From the NCBI GenBank assembly GCA_023376005.1, contig CM042152.1, positions 86,009,856-86,073,855 on the forward strand: DNA of 64,000 nt. The letters run 5' to 3'. How positions within the stretch are numbered: position 1 is the stretch's first letter; every line of letters begins with the position of its first letter. This document shows, piece after piece, positions 8,822 to 20,272 of the stretch. Under the pieces are notes generated by a model. That model ran no database searches, was not told the DNA's origin, and saw only the letters and a program-made list of their open reading frames with translations. This stretch comes from Doryteuthis pealeii (Eukaryota > Mollusca > Cephalopoda > Myopsida > Loliginidae). Made by a program: the position numbers and the translations under genes.

Positions 8822-9493
8822 TTTCATTATTAAATATCTACATTCTATCATCAATTCTATTCAGCTATATTTTTCATTTCAGATGTTATCATAGCAGATA
8901 AAAGGTATTAATATTTCTGTCAATTTTAAATTAGGCTTCAAAGCTACTTGTAGAATTTTTGAAGTGGAAAGAAATGAAATAATATTTGATTCTACTGGAC
9001 AGAACATGTTTAAACCTTTTAAGGATTGTTATCTGACCTTTGAAATAAATTATAGAAATCAATGATCATCAGTTGTGGATTACAATGTTGAAATTTTAAA
9101 ATTCAAGATCAAAGAGAACGTCACCACCACCACCACCACCACCCAAAAACTTTCAGATGAGCTAAGATCATAGAAATCTTTTCTATATAGAGCATTATAT
9201 AAGCTTAGTTCTTGAGAGATTTCACCGTGAAATCCCAAATGATTAAATAAAATGAAAATACTTTTTGTTAATAATATTTGACTATTCTAATCTAAGGTAT
9301 TTAAATACAAAGGGGAGATAATGCAGAATAATAGGTTTTCTTGGAAACCTTTTTTTATAGAAATGAAAGATTAAGTGTGATAAGAGTTGGGTTTTTTTGT
9401 GTTTTTAAAAAAATCTTTTATAGTAAAATGAAGGACATTCAAGTTTACAAATGGAAGAACATCTGTTTTAATAATTGACTATTTTAATTGATT

Positions 9494-9494
<1 letters not shown>
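8822..9494. other. Unassigned DNA with an (ACC)n run at 9121-9143
   Basis: No gene was recognised. The (ACC)n tract is longer in copy 3 (about 44908-44940). Position 8820/8821 is the empty site of the Helitron found in copies 2 and 3. Confidence 0.5.

Positions 9495-9526
<32 letters not shown>
9495..9526. repeat. (CA)n microsatellite
   Basis: About 30 bp of CA. Counterparts: about 45291-45323 in copy 3 and, as GT, about 36000-36027 in copy 2. Confidence 0.95.
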
Positions 9527-9529
<3 letters not shown>

Positions 9530-9603
9530 GCAGTTGAAGTGTCATCATTTTTAGATATGTTTCTTTTGTCTACAATTAACAATTGTATATTTCATTTTTG
9601 GAC

Positions 9604-9928
9604 CTTCCTTGTGATAGAGTTTGGTTTGTTTTGTTTTACGGCATATCAACCTCAGTGGGTCATTTAATGCCGATAAAGTTTTGAAATAAATCAATTCTTA
9701 ATGGATAATACAATTTTTTTATAAATACGTTTACCCTAACAGGTACTACCACTCCGGGTCAGAATGGACCAGGGAGCAATGGTGATGAATGGAGTGCTCC
9801 ACATTCCCCAAACCTCCAAAACTGGAACCTCACCATCAGATAGAGTTTAACTCCATTCCCAGGACATGTAGACCCGCAGCCACTGCCTTCTAGCACCCAT
9901 ATGATAAGGGTTCGGTGCTTCCTTGTGA
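9604..9928 (-). mobile_element. SINE-C, 5'-truncated, 11-bp TSD (copy 1)
   Basis: The element (9615-9917) is flanked by CTTCCTTGTGA at 9604-9614 and 9918-9928. On the minus strand it runs from 'cttatcatatgggtgct' to a CAAAACAAACCAAAC tail. It has about 300 of the ~592 bp of the longest copy. Confidence 0.85.
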
Positions 9929-9931
9929 GTG

Positions 9932-9935
<4 letters not shown>

Positions 9936-9973
<38 letters not shown>

Positions 9974-10062
9974 CACACACATACACATTATATGCATACT
10001 TTTTGGACATTCCTTGTGTGTGTATGTATATATACACACACACACATTATATGAATACTTAT
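9936..10062. repeat. TA/CA microsatellite cluster with internal inverted symmetry
   Basis: (TA)n, ACAC and TGTG runs alternate around repeated 'attatatgaatactt' and 'ggacattccttgtg' motifs. Several short frames on either strand here are only microsatellite translation. Confidence 0.85.
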
Positions 10063-10454
10063 CTAATTGTGTAAGTAAATTCTTATACAATTAGATGAAT
10101 ATCCTTAGAAAAAAAAAAGAGACAAATGTTTTTGACATATGGTGAATTAGAGTAAGTAGTAAGTGATCACAAATTTCTAAAAACTTTTGACTATAATTAA
10201 CTTTTGTATATTTCATTATGAACACCAATACTTATATATTTTCTTTTGTAAAACTTGATTATGAAGAGCACTACTTGTATATTTTAAATACACTTAACAT
10301 TTTGGTTGTTGTGCTTATTTTTCATAATCTGCTTTTGTCTTTGGTGTAATATACCAATTTTTTGGAGTAAATAAATTTTGTCATTTTATTTTCTGACTTT
10401 CAACAATCTTGTCTATTTACCAAACTAAATCATATTTGCCTCTTTATTTACAAT

Positions 10455-10912
10455 TTGAACAATCTGGAATAAGAAATTTTATTTCAGAATTTCTTTTTAA
10501 ATAGAAAAATTAATAAAATTATTGATTTATGAATCAAAAGGATAAATTTTAAATAAAATTAATTCTATTGGTAAATTCTTTAAAGTAAGTTAAAGTATTA
10601 TCAACTATATCTACAACTGGTTGAGGAATATTTATGATTTTTTTAAAGAGTTGAATACTTTTGTTATACCACTGTCTTTTACTTGGCTGAAAAGTATGTT
10701 TTGATGGTCAGTGCAATTTGGAAAAATAAAAGTTTTATTTCAGAATTTCCTTTTAAATAGAACAAGGAATAAATTTATTGATTTATTTATGCATCAAGAG
10801 GATAAATTTTAATTAATTCCTAATTAATTATATTAGTAAATTCTGTATTCAACAAAAGCCGAACTATATTTACTCCGGGGGTGGGGGGAGTATATTTATG
10901 ATTTCCTAAACA
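10455..10912 (+). repeat. Diverged tandem duplication, period ~256 bp (copy 1)
   Basis: The block at 10455-10645 recurs at 10712-10912. Both contain TTTTATTTCAGAATTTC, then ATTGATTTAT, then GGATAAATTTTAA, then TATTTATGATTT. Counterparts are 46222-46680 in copy 3 and 34650-35100 (minus) in copy 2. Function unknown. Confidence 0.7.
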
Positions 10913-12097
10913 ATTATCTTTGCCAAAAAATAACTGCAATTATCTGCCTCACACTTTTGAGACTGAATCAAATAAGAAACATCTATTTCATATTTCTCTT
11001 CTGTCTATATCATTTTTCCCTCTTCTATTCTCAAATGAAAATCTCTTTCTTTTTCCTCGTCTTCCACCAAACATGTTATATTCTTTCTTTTTCTCTAAGT
11101 ATTTCTATTCACCATATTTCCCATCATGCACTTTTCGTCCCATCAATTTGACTTCAAAGATGAATCTGTGCATTAAACCATGAAGGTCATATTTTAGAGT
11201 AGAATGACAGATCAAGGTAACTGATACCTACACATTTCTATTCATCAGAATGGATTCAAGATCACATGAGAATAAAACTTATTATGAAATCATGCATATC
11301 TGACATGATATGGTTAAAATATCTTAGTTGACCATCACTCTGATGATGTTTGTAGTTGGGCAGTCACCTTGAATAGATTTGCACAGCAACCTTTGTGCGA
11401 ATGTTTGTAAAGTGAGAAGACTCTCAAAAAAATATGTGTAAAACTTTAAAAAAACAAAAACAATTTCAGTTTATATTTTTGTTATTCTTACTTTATACTG
11501 ATCTTTTTTTTCATAATTTCAATGTTTATAGATGTGTATGCCAATGGGATTACAGTGGGCTTTTTCATATATTATATATATATATTTTTTTTTTTTATTA
11601 TGCGAATATTTTTTTCTTTTTGTTAATGGTAACAAACAAAAGCTAAGTAAAAGCTATTAGAGGAATCTAAAAATACTTAACAGTGCATAGCCTACAAATA
11701 TCATGAAGTGGATGCATTTGAAAAGTAATGAGGCCTTTTCTTCTCCCTCAGCAACTATTTGCCACATACAATTTATTACAGTTATGGCCTGCTACACTGA
11801 AAGGTTAGAGAGAATCTACTTTAGAATAAACATAGACTTAAAGTTTAAAAAAAAGAGAAATCTAAACATTTTGTACATTGATTCTTGTTTATTATATTCC
11901 CAATCTATCACAATCTGTAACTATGTACACATAACTTATACTATATGCTTTGTGGTCTTGCGTCCAAATGATGAAAAACATAAAAAGAAAAATACCATTT
12001 TGAATAACTGAGCTATAAGAAAACTATGAATTAACTTAATTGGAAAGCTGGAAATATGATCAAAAACCTACAAAAAAAAAGATGAATATATTTGTAA
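10913..12097. other. Unassigned AT-rich DNA
   Basis: No convincing gene. Frames of up to about 100 codons are Phe/Lys/Asn-rich by composition and differ between copies by stops and substitutions. A TA/T-run microsatellite lies near 11567-11596. Confidence 0.5.
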
Positions 12098-12478
12098 TGA
12101 ATGAAATAATGAAAGTGATAAACCTACATAAATTAAAAGCACCACTATTACTCACCAACTCAGTGTATGAGTAGCACAGGGATATGTGCGGTGGAAGTGA
12201 GGAGCTGATGGTAGGTTATGGCACTCCACCTTGAATGAAATAATGAAAGTGATAAACCCTAGATAAATTAAAGCACCACTATTACTCACCAACTCGGTGT
12301 ATGAGTAGACAGGGAACTGTGCGGTAAAGTGAGGAGCTGATGCTAGGTGTGGCACTCCACCTTAGAGACCAAAACAATCTCCTTCATCTAGTGCTTGTGA
12401 AAAGGGGATAGACTCCCTCATTGTCTAGCTGATACCGACTTTAGGGCATCCCGATGACTTTACTTACTACTAGAACTT
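12098..12478 (+). mobile_element. SINE-A body with internal ~134-bp tandem duplication (copy 1)
   Basis: This is the reverse of the 2260-2512 arrangement. It starts after the tRNA head, near CTCACCAACTCAG, and ends with the tail GACTTTACTTAC. A unit of about 134 bp, including non-SINE flank 'gaatgaaataatg', is repeated starting at 12099 and 12233. Counterparts: 47852-48228 (plus) and 33036-33430 (minus). Confidence 0.75.
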
Positions 12479-12573
12479 CTACATCAACAAAAATGTGTGG
12501 AGCGATTATTGATAAAGTCAATGATAACAGAATTAGAGATAAAACTTTTTAATTGAATATCTAATACAGTATA

Positions 12574-13108
12574 TGAGGGTCATTCAATAAATTAAGTGAA
12601 TTAAAAAAAAAAAACAGAAAGCAAAACGATTTTTTTTTTCTAAAATTTTTTCCATATATGTTTGGAATTAGTTTATAGCAAACATTATTTTAATCTTGCA
12701 AGAATATTTGTCTTGAGCTTATTTAAAGTTGCAGCAAATCAAATAGTGCTCTAGACTTGAACAGAGATCTGTTAGCAAATTTTTGGTGGCTGAATAGTGT
12801 GCAAACCATGTGAAATAAACGTATGATGTATACAGAGAAGCATGTTTTAGTCAGAAAAAAAAAGTTTACAAATGGACTAAATATGAGCTCAAGTTGAAAA
12901 GACAGTCCATGGAGTGGAAACCTATTGACTCTCCAGTAAAAGAAAAAGTTCCAGGCACAGCAGTCAGTAAAGAGTCATGCTGACAGTCTTCTGGGACATG
13001 AAAGGATCCATTACTATTGATTTCCTGGAAAAAGGTGCAACTGTAAACAGTGCCTCCTATTCCCAACTCCTTAGGCAATATTTCACCATATTTATTGAAT
13101 GACCCTTG
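12574..13108 (+). pseudogene. Internally deleted mariner element and transposase remnant (copy 1)
   Basis: Terminal inverted repeats GAGGGTCATTCAATAAAT and its complement bound a 535-bp element between TA dinucleotides (12572-12573 and 13109-13110). Inside, plus-strand translation gives a start-like LEQRSV segment, then KRQSMEWK, and near the right end a frame reading KKVQL...NSASYSQLL. In copy 2 this last part reads LEKGATVNSASY, a hallmark of mariner cores. The middle of the N-terminal half and everything after this core motif are deleted, and frameshifts are present. A typical element is about 1.3 kb, so it is non-autonomous and dead. Confidence 0.82.
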
Positions 13109-13502
13109 TATAATAAAGTAAACTCTGGTACAAGATGTGAATTCAAGTTTTGATTTGAAGACCAAAAATATGTCAGAAACAAAACCAATGAGAAGATAAA
13201 GATACATTTACAAAATCAATGTTTAAAATAATAAAAAATACTTAATCTAAGAATCTCTGACATCAATTCCCAGATAGTAAAAAGGTGGGGTGAGATAAGG
13301 ATAGGAATTCCATCTATCTGACTTTTATGTCTAAAATCGTAGGTGTGTGGCAACATGACAAAGCAAGCTTACAGATTATTGGAAAAATTATGGTTTAATT
13401 ATCTGCCCTTGGCACCAGGGTGTGAATCAACCAATACTGTAGATTGGTGCCTAAATTGAATCTCTTTCCTTACTTGTAGTGTTGGCCATCAGAGCAGCAA
13501 GA

Positions 13503-14118
13503 CATATTATCCAGCTGCCCTGTCAGCTGGGGCGTTAGAATGCACCGACTGCACCTCTGCAGAGGGGTAAGACTCCCCTAATGGGGCCACCTGTTTGCCG
13601 TGGGTGGCGACCCGTGATGCTTAAGGATGGAGCCCGGGTGGATGAGCAGTTCATGACATGCAATACTCCACTTTGGCCCTATCTTGGGCGGTCGGAGAGA
13701 CCCCCTTCGATCAATCGGCTGATCACACCAAGCCCTAGCACCTATATGATTTTCCCAACCCTATTGCCCTTATGGCAAGCCCCAACCCCTTTTTATCATA
13801 TGGGTGCTAGAAGTCGGTGGCTGTGGGTCTACATGTCCTGGGAATGACATTAAACTCTATCTGATTGTGAGGTTCCAGTTTTGGAGGTTTGGGGAATGTG
13901 GAGCACCCCTTCATCACCATTGCTCCCTGGTCCACTCTGACCCGGAGTGGTAGTACCTGTTAGGGTCCCATGTATGGGTTAAATAGAAAAATGTATTTAT
14001 AAAAAAATTGTATCATCCATTAAGAATTGATTTATTTCAAAACTTTATCGGCATTAAATGACCCACTGAGGTTGATATGCCATAAAACAAAACAAACCAA
14101 ACAAACCATATTATCCAG
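13503..14118 (+). mobile_element. SINE-C, longest copy, 12-bp TSD (copy 1)
   Basis: The body 13515-14106 (592 bp) is flanked by CATATTATCCAG at 13503-13514 and 14107-14118. The 5' ~170 bp are GC-rich against the AT-rich surroundings and start CTGCCCTGTCAGCTGG. The 3' ~250 bp hold the TTAAACTCTATCTGAT block and end in a CAAAC tail. I could not place a clear pol III A/B box pair; a GATCAATCG near 13705 is only a weak B-box match. It is either a SINE with an unusual head or the 3' end of a LINE. Short frames across it are not genes. Confidence 0.85.
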
Positions 14119-14429
14119 TCTCTCTCAGAGATAAGTCTGGCTGCAATGCTATTAAGTTTGGAAGTTGTATTTTTTTTTTAATATATGTTTTTATCTTCAT
14201 TTATTTGTTGAGTCGTCTTCCTTTGAATTTAAATGCCTACCTATCAATGTAGGAAAATATATGGTGATTAGTAAAAATAAAAAAATAACCATAAGATTAC
14301 TACAAATTTAAGTCTTAACCAAAATTTTTTAAGTAGTTTAAATATATTTTTTCTAAAATATTTCCAAATTGAAGACTGAAAAGTAAAACAGTAACAAGTA
14401 TTTTAATAGAAAAAAACGGAGACATCATT

Positions 14430-14462
<33 letters not shown>

Positions 14463-15535
14463 AAGTACATGAATTTATTTTACTATAATTTATAGTTCTG
14501 AATGTCATATTACCAACTTACATCATGGATGATTGATAAAGTCATAGCTGACGTTGACAATGGGAATTCAAGTCAAATAATTTCCCTCTAACATGAATTT
14601 TGTTTATGTAACTATGTTTCTCTCAGAGTTTCTTCTTCAAAAAGATGCCAACCATAATATCATGGTCAAACGTGCCTATGCAGATCTATCTGCCAAAATT
14701 AGAAACATATTCTTGCTGCCTGTGACAAGTTACAGTCTTCCTACAAGACATGCTTCCATAGAAAGAATTTAAAAAAAAAAAAGAAAAGAGGAAAGCAAAT
14801 AGACAGCCGACAAAATGGCTGATAGTCAAGAAAAAAAAGATGAATGCTAGCCAACTTCCACCTACAAGTAAATAAATTTTGACCTGATGTCAGGGTGGCC
14901 ATATGATAAATACAAAAGAAGAAAAATCATTGCATATGATAAAAATCGGGAAACGATATTGGAAATAAAAAGAATTGTATACTATAACTTTTTCCAAACA
15001 TTATTTGATCAAAAGGCACCAAAAATATTTGCTTCAATATTCTTACTTTGACTCTAAGCAAATATTTCAAAAGCATATTAAATCCTAATGCTCAAATAAC
15101 AGTAAAAAAAAATTCATGAGTTAATGGACAAATATTGAAAAAAAAAATTGTTAAATAATATTTGCTGTCTTTGGCAACCTCCACTTAAAGGCAAGACACT
15201 TCCTATTTATAGAATTATTATAATTATATACATATCTTAATTATCTTTCTTATTAGTTAAAGTAAAATTATTAGTATATCAGTATCTCTGATAGAGTACA
15301 GACAAGTCAAGGATCCTTCCCTGCTTATTCCTTTTATTTTCTTAGTAAGGAAACTCAAGAAAACAATTCTGAAATCAGCAGTTTATAGACCTAATGTTAT
15401 TGTCCTTGGACAGATATATTTTATCAATTTTTACTCAATTAAATATTACTTGGAAATCACTCACTATACTGTACTGGAAATAGTTATTTTTAAACTTATA
15501 TCATTAACACTACATTGTTAAATTGTTCTTAGTAC
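14119..15535. other. Unassigned AT-rich DNA with a 27-A tract at ~14430
   Basis: No gene or recognised element. The A-tract is 27 bp here and about 16 bp in copy 3 (50210-50226). Confidence 0.5.
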
Positions 15536-15712
15536 TTGCCCTCGCCAACTCAGCATATGTGTAGCACAGGGATCCTTACAGTAAAGTGAGGAGGTGATGG
15601 TAGGTGTGGCATTCCACCTCAGATGCCAAAACAATCTCTAGTGCTAGTGACAAGGGGATAGATTCCCTCACTGTCTGGCTAATACCGACTTTAGGCCACC
15701 CCAATGACTTAT
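15536..15712 (+). mobile_element. SINE-A fragment lacking head (copy 1)
   Basis: It matches the SINE-A body from just after the B box (CTCGCCAACTCAGC) to the ACCGACTTTAGG part. It lies tail-to-tail with the next fragment, only ~45 bp away. Counterparts: 51297-51482 (plus) and 29688-29880 (minus). Confidence 0.8.
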
Positions 15713-15756
15713 GAGACATAAATTTTTTATGGTAAGAAACACAGAAACAAGACCAT

Positions 15757-15892
15757 GTGGAGCACCACACCCACCATCAGCTCCTTACTTTACCGCACAG
15801 ATCCCTGTGCTACTCATACACTGAGTTGGCGGGGGCCGGTATCGAACTAGGAACTTGTGATTCCTAGCCGAACATTCTACTGACTGAGTTTT
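15757..15892 (-). mobile_element. SINE-A fragment with tRNA-like head (copy 1)
   Basis: On the minus strand the A-box region (CTCAGTCAGTAGAATG) is degenerate and the B box GTTCGATACC is intact. The body stops at GGTGTGGTGCTCCAC. Counterparts: 51522-51655 (minus) and 29488-29637 (plus). Confidence 0.8.
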
Positions 15893-16239
15893 TCTGAATA
15901 ATGAAAATAATAGAAAAATGTAATCTCTTGAACACTTCATGGAGGGAGTGATATCAAAGCTCAAATTATTGGGTAAAAAGAGAGAAAAATTCAAAATTAA
16001 TTATTATAAAAATACAAAAATGACCTGTAAAATTGACATAAAATGTGTTGGAGTTTTAAATCAGAAATAGAATTAAGTCTTTCAGATTATAAACTTATTG
16101 GTTATTATGTTTAATTCTGACCAAAGTGAAGAAAATTTAAGAGTTTAATTGGTAATAAATTTATCATAAACAGTTTTTCACATTTACAGATGTAATTTAT
16201 AGGAATTAACTTAAAGTGCACAATTTTTCAGTAAGCTGG

Positions 16240-16305
16240 TTTATGTGGTGTAATGGTTAGCAACCATTGTTGGTGTGTTCAATTCTCACTGGCCTTTATG
16301 CCAAA
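16240..16305 (+). mobile_element. tRNA-like SINE head, probably SINE-B type (copy 1)
   Basis: GTGGTGTAATGGTTAGC is an A box like that of the SINE-B at 61561, and GTGTTCAATTCTC is a B box. The rest of the cloverleaf does not pair, so it is not a tRNA gene. Counterparts: 52000-52065 (plus) and 29061-29126 (minus). Confidence 0.6.
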
Positions 16306-17224
16306 CTAAGCTCACTTAAATTAAAACATTGAATTTTAAGCTAACTGCATTTTATAATTTTTCTATTTTCATTGCAAATGAATTAGAGTGCAGAATAAAA
16401 TAATTTGCTTTAAAGTGATATTGTAAATAAAAATTACCTACAACCTTTTATTATCTTAACCTTTTGATTTTAACTTAGACTATGATTTTTTTTTTTTAAA
16501 ACAAAGCTTTTGATTAATGGATTAAGTGTGTTCGTCCACCAATTTCTGACCAATGAATAATTCATTTCAGTTTCTAAGATGCTGAGAAAAAAAATTTTAA
16601 AAGAACAAAATAAGAAATATGAAGTGGACATTAAATTAAAAGAAAATTGCATCTAAATGAAATATAATGAATATTCAAAAGCTTGTAATTTTCCAAATGC
16701 CTAATGTTTAGAAGATAATAAGGAAAATGACAAAACCAAGATTTTCTTTTATTTTTTTTTAATTAAGATGTGATATTTTCTATTGATTATTAGTTGATTT
16801 TTGTATTGATTTTATTGCATTATTCTCAGAATTCTTAAAGAATTATAAAATGCCTTATTAATAGTTGGGCAATTGAATAAAAATGAATAGTTTTTTTTTT
16901 TGTAAATCCTTTTGCCTAATGATTAATTAATCAACATGAAAAACAATGTGGATGTTTTTGTTTTTAATAGGAAGTGAATTAATGGAATTTATTTAAATCC
17001 CAGCGATAAAGTATTGTTCCTATTTGGATAAAATAAAATATTTTTCTTTTTTAACTTACAGGTTAATTTTAGGAAGAATGGGTTGACCATTTTCATTTAT
17101 TTGAAAACTTTCTAATGATTTATTTTTCATCATAGCGGATTTGTTAGTCTACAAAAAAACATGTCTCTTTTTTTTCTTTTCTAAAATGTCACTGAAATTT
17201 TATGTTTTCCTTCAATGTATTGAT
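16306..17224. other. Unassigned AT-rich DNA
   Basis: Nothing recognised. T-runs and A-runs differ in length among the three copies. Confidence 0.5.
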
Positions 17225-17345
17225 ATATTTGCATTAGGATCATTGGATAATAATCTGAGTGTTGTGATAAAGAAGCAACAGAAATTAGACAAAAGTATAA
17301 AATTAAAAAAGAAGAATGCTTCATCTAAAAAATTGAACAAAATTA
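17225..17345 (+). repeat. Dispersed repeat shared with ~63470-63595
   Basis: The stretch around 'gagtgttgtgataaag' and 'caacagaaattaga' to 'gcttcatctaaaaaatt' recurs in diverged form in the single-copy right flank. A short related end, 'gcttcatccaagaaattc', is also at about 18230. Family unknown. Confidence 0.5.
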
Positions 17346-17710
17346 TTACTGTTGGCGTTTTTGAGAATATAAGGCGTGTGACAAAAGCCCACTTCTACTT
17401 ATAGACTCGCCGATAAACACACGTGACTAAGTTACTGGCCAAACACTGGCAGTACTCTGCTGCTGTTATTATTATTTATACTGGCTGATTCTAATTGTTA
17501 GCTACTCACAACTACTTGGATCTTCATGGAACGACGGATCATATCACTGGACCTTTTGACATACTTTCGATTCCAAAAACTCAGGACTTATTCACTTACC
17601 AAAGGATTCTATAGTTTCAGGACTACTTACTTTTAAGTCCTTTTTAACTGGCTGGCCAATTACATCTAAAATTATAATCATATCAGCATGTTGCAATAAA
17701 GTCAAAAAGT

Positions 17711-17963
17711 AAAGTCGACAGGGGCGCCTAAAGTTGGTATCAGCCAGTTAGCGAGGGAGTTTATACCCTTTTCAATAGCGCGGTAGACCAAGGAGATTGT
17801 TTTTTTAGCATCTGAGGTGGAGCGCCACACCTACGATCAGCTCCTTACTTTACCGGCACAGATCCCTGTGCTACTCATACGCTGAGTGGCGAGGGCGGGT
17901 ATCGAACTAGGAACCTTGTGGTTTCTAGCCGAACGCCTCATACCGACTGAGCTAGTGTGGGGA
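17711..17963 (-). mobile_element. SINE-A, full head, noisy (copy 1)
   Basis: The minus-strand head has A box TAGCTCAGTCGGTA-like and B box GTTCGATACC. Compared with the clean copy 53481-53722 it has several one-base insertions. Confidence 0.85.
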
Positions 17964-18012
17964 TAAAGAAGGAAAAAATAAGCATAATTGCTTATTTGAA
18001 CAATGTCCTACT

Positions 18013-18260
18013 GGTAAGAGCCTCTGTAGCCTAATCAGTAAAATGTATACAGTAAGAAAGGTTATTAAGACAAAGGGATGCCAGGTTTTAAATTCTCATT
18101 GAATATTTAGCTTTTGTTTTCAATCCATGTTGCTTGGTCATAGAATAATCTTACTAGAATTGTGGTAAAAAGCAAACCAAAAAATAAGATTGTGAAATGC
18201 TAAGGAAAAAATATTTTATAATTGACACCAGCTTCATCCAAGAAATTCAAAATTTGTAAT
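18013..18260 (+). mobile_element. Diverged tRNA-like SINE (SINE-D)
   Basis: It begins GCCTCTGTAGCCTAATCAGT (A-box-like), and 'ccagtttaaatctcattg' (clean in copy 3) is a B-box-like stretch. A body follows to about 18260. A related sequence is at 63670-63770. Counterparts: 53771-54010 (plus) and about 26950-27230 (minus). Confidence 0.55.
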
Positions 18261-18274
18261 GATTCAGTTTTTAT

Positions 18275-18551
18275 TGTTCCTGGAGAATGACGTTAAACTC
18301 TATCTGATGGTGAGGTTCCATGTCTGGGGAATGTGGAAAACCCTTCATCACCCATGCTCCCAAGTCACTCTTAACCCGGAGGGTAGTAACTGTTATGGTC
18401 CCATCTATAGGTTTAAATAGAAAAAACATTGAGTTGATAAACAAAATTGTATTATCCTTTAAGAATTGATTTATTTCAAAAATTTATAGGCATTAAATGA
18501 CCACCGAGGTTGATTATGCCGTAAGACAAACCAAACCAAAAAAAAAAAAAA
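18275..18551 (+). mobile_element. SINE-C, 5'-truncated (copy 1, noisy)
   Basis: This is the noisy counterpart of 54027-54299. In copy 3 a 12-bp duplication, TCAGATTTTTCT, is intact on both sides; here one side is damaged by indels. Confidence 0.8.
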
Positions 18552-18899
18552 TCAGATTTTTACTAAGGTTTCATTTTCAAACACTTTTGCATCTTAGGAT
18601 ACAGACAATTTTTTTTACAAAAAAAAAAAAAAGCTGACCTTAGCTTTAAAATTGTACTGATCTCAAAGGAAATTAATGAACAATATCAAATGATAAAACT
18701 GTCTGTATTATGAAAATGAATTGCATATCGACAATTGCCAATTAAAGCTTGAATCTGGTTGCGATAAACATTCTTGTAATGCTTCAAGTGAGCAAGTCTG
18801 AAGAGGCAAAGAAAATACTTTGGTTTCATCTTGAGCAGGATTTCTTGAATCTAAGCCAGGAAACCGTCTTCTCAAAGTGGATTACACGTTACTGCATTA

Positions 18900-19015
18900 T
18901 TGCCCCCCCAAAAACCTAGGGTTTTTTTTTTAGGAAGTTTTGGGGAAAAAAAAACATTTTTTTCCCTTTGGGCAGAGGCGGGGACCAAGGGTTTTTTTTC
19001 TATTTTGGGTTTTTT
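18900..19015. other. Corrupted homopolymer-rich patch
   Basis: The patch is dominated by runs of A, T, G and C. It replaces about 85 bp of ordinary sequence present in copy 3 at about 54635-54705. Flanks on both sides align well. This looks like a consensus failure and not biology. Confidence 0.75.
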
Positions 19016-19504
19016 GAAATTGGCAGAGGCAATGATGCTGCTTTAGGGTTCACTTGTTCAGACATTGCATGATGGGAAGGAAATTTACTCTGTTATTGCT
19101 GTCTGACCAGTTCAGAATTAATACTCTGTTCATGCTGTAACACATTTGTTAAATGGACATTGAGCCAAAATCTATTTAACCAAGTTTTAGGCCTTTTGTA
19201 AAGCACTTCCAAATTCAATTACAAAATCTCTTCCAAATTACTCTCCTTAGCATTTGATTTTATAACAAGAGTCCCTTTGTCTTATATCTTTTTTTTTTTT
19301 TTAAAAAAAGCAACATTTCTAAATTCTCATTTTGAAAAAAAAAAGAATCAACTGAAAAAATTAAATTTTCATCTCCAATTCTTTAAATCCAAGTTAGAGG
19401 GAATGTTTTAAGCTAACTAAAGGTTTAAATTAAAAGCATTGCAGGCAAAAATTTAGAATAAGATTTTTGCGATTGTTTGTTTTTAGAAGCATTGTTGAAT
19501 AAAT

Positions 19505-19665
19505 TATTATATTATTATTTATATTATTTTTTGCTTGAAAGCAATACAATGATTATCAAATAAAATTCGATTACCTTTATTCGGAATTCTATGCAATACA
19601 TGCATTATGCTAATTAGCCTTCAAGCAAAAAAAAATATAAATAATAATATAAAGTTTTAGTGAGT
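19505..19665. mobile_element. Palindromic MITE (copy 1, noisy)
   Basis: This is the damaged counterpart of the cleaner palindrome at 55153-55292. Arms carry TTTTTTGCTTGAAAGCAAT and CCTTCAAGCAAAAAAAAATA. Confidence 0.7.
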
Positions 19666-20272
19666 GGAGTTTACTAAAGGCTGGTCAAAGTTATGCAATA
19701 TTTTTGAGGTAATATGAGATACAATTTCAGCAGCATACAGACACTTTTCCAAAAGGTTTTGAAAATGTGACGAACCACAAACAACAGACTGTGAGATGCC
19801 AAGCTTGCCTGATTATTCTATTTCCAGGAAATTTGCCTCTATGGTTTTAGAACACAACCTTGCGAGTCCACCATTTTAGGCTTTTCCTGACATTGCCTGA
19901 TTGTCAAAGTACTTGCAACCCAAGTAAAACATTTCTTGAAACATTGGTTACTGACTGTGATTTCAACTGCACCTTCAACTTTTGCACAATAAATGGTTTT
20001 GGTTGCTTCTGTAACATAATCGTCTGGTTTGAACTCTTAAAAGCATGAGTTTCCCAAATTAGGCTACATTGAATGTTCATCCTGGTTGTGGCTTTCAAAT
20101 ACCACATGGAGCTAAAGCAATGCACAACATGTCAGCAAACCAACTATCACAGTACTACTAAACCACAGTGGATACCTTTAATGGCCTTGAACTGCTTCCA
20201 GTCACATTGATATATGTGCTGCACTACATGTACCAAAATATTTGCAACACTTTTAGTCACCCTAGCTAATTG

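Noticed and set aside
9936..10062. Short frames rich in Tyr/Ile/His/Thr in TA/CA repeats
   Set aside because: Direct translations of microsatellites (also at 35388-35600 and 45558-45828).
12866..13207. 113-codon minus-strand frame (and 48630-48842)
   Set aside because: It is the antisense of the mariner transposase remnant, which reads on the plus strand.
13581..13847. 88-91-codon frames over SINE-C (also 49349-49624)
   Set aside because: Repeat sequence with no homology I recognise; length and sequence differ between copies by indels.
16240..16305. Possible tRNA gene
   Set aside because: A and B boxes only; the cloverleaf is not complete, and the A box matches the SINE-B head.
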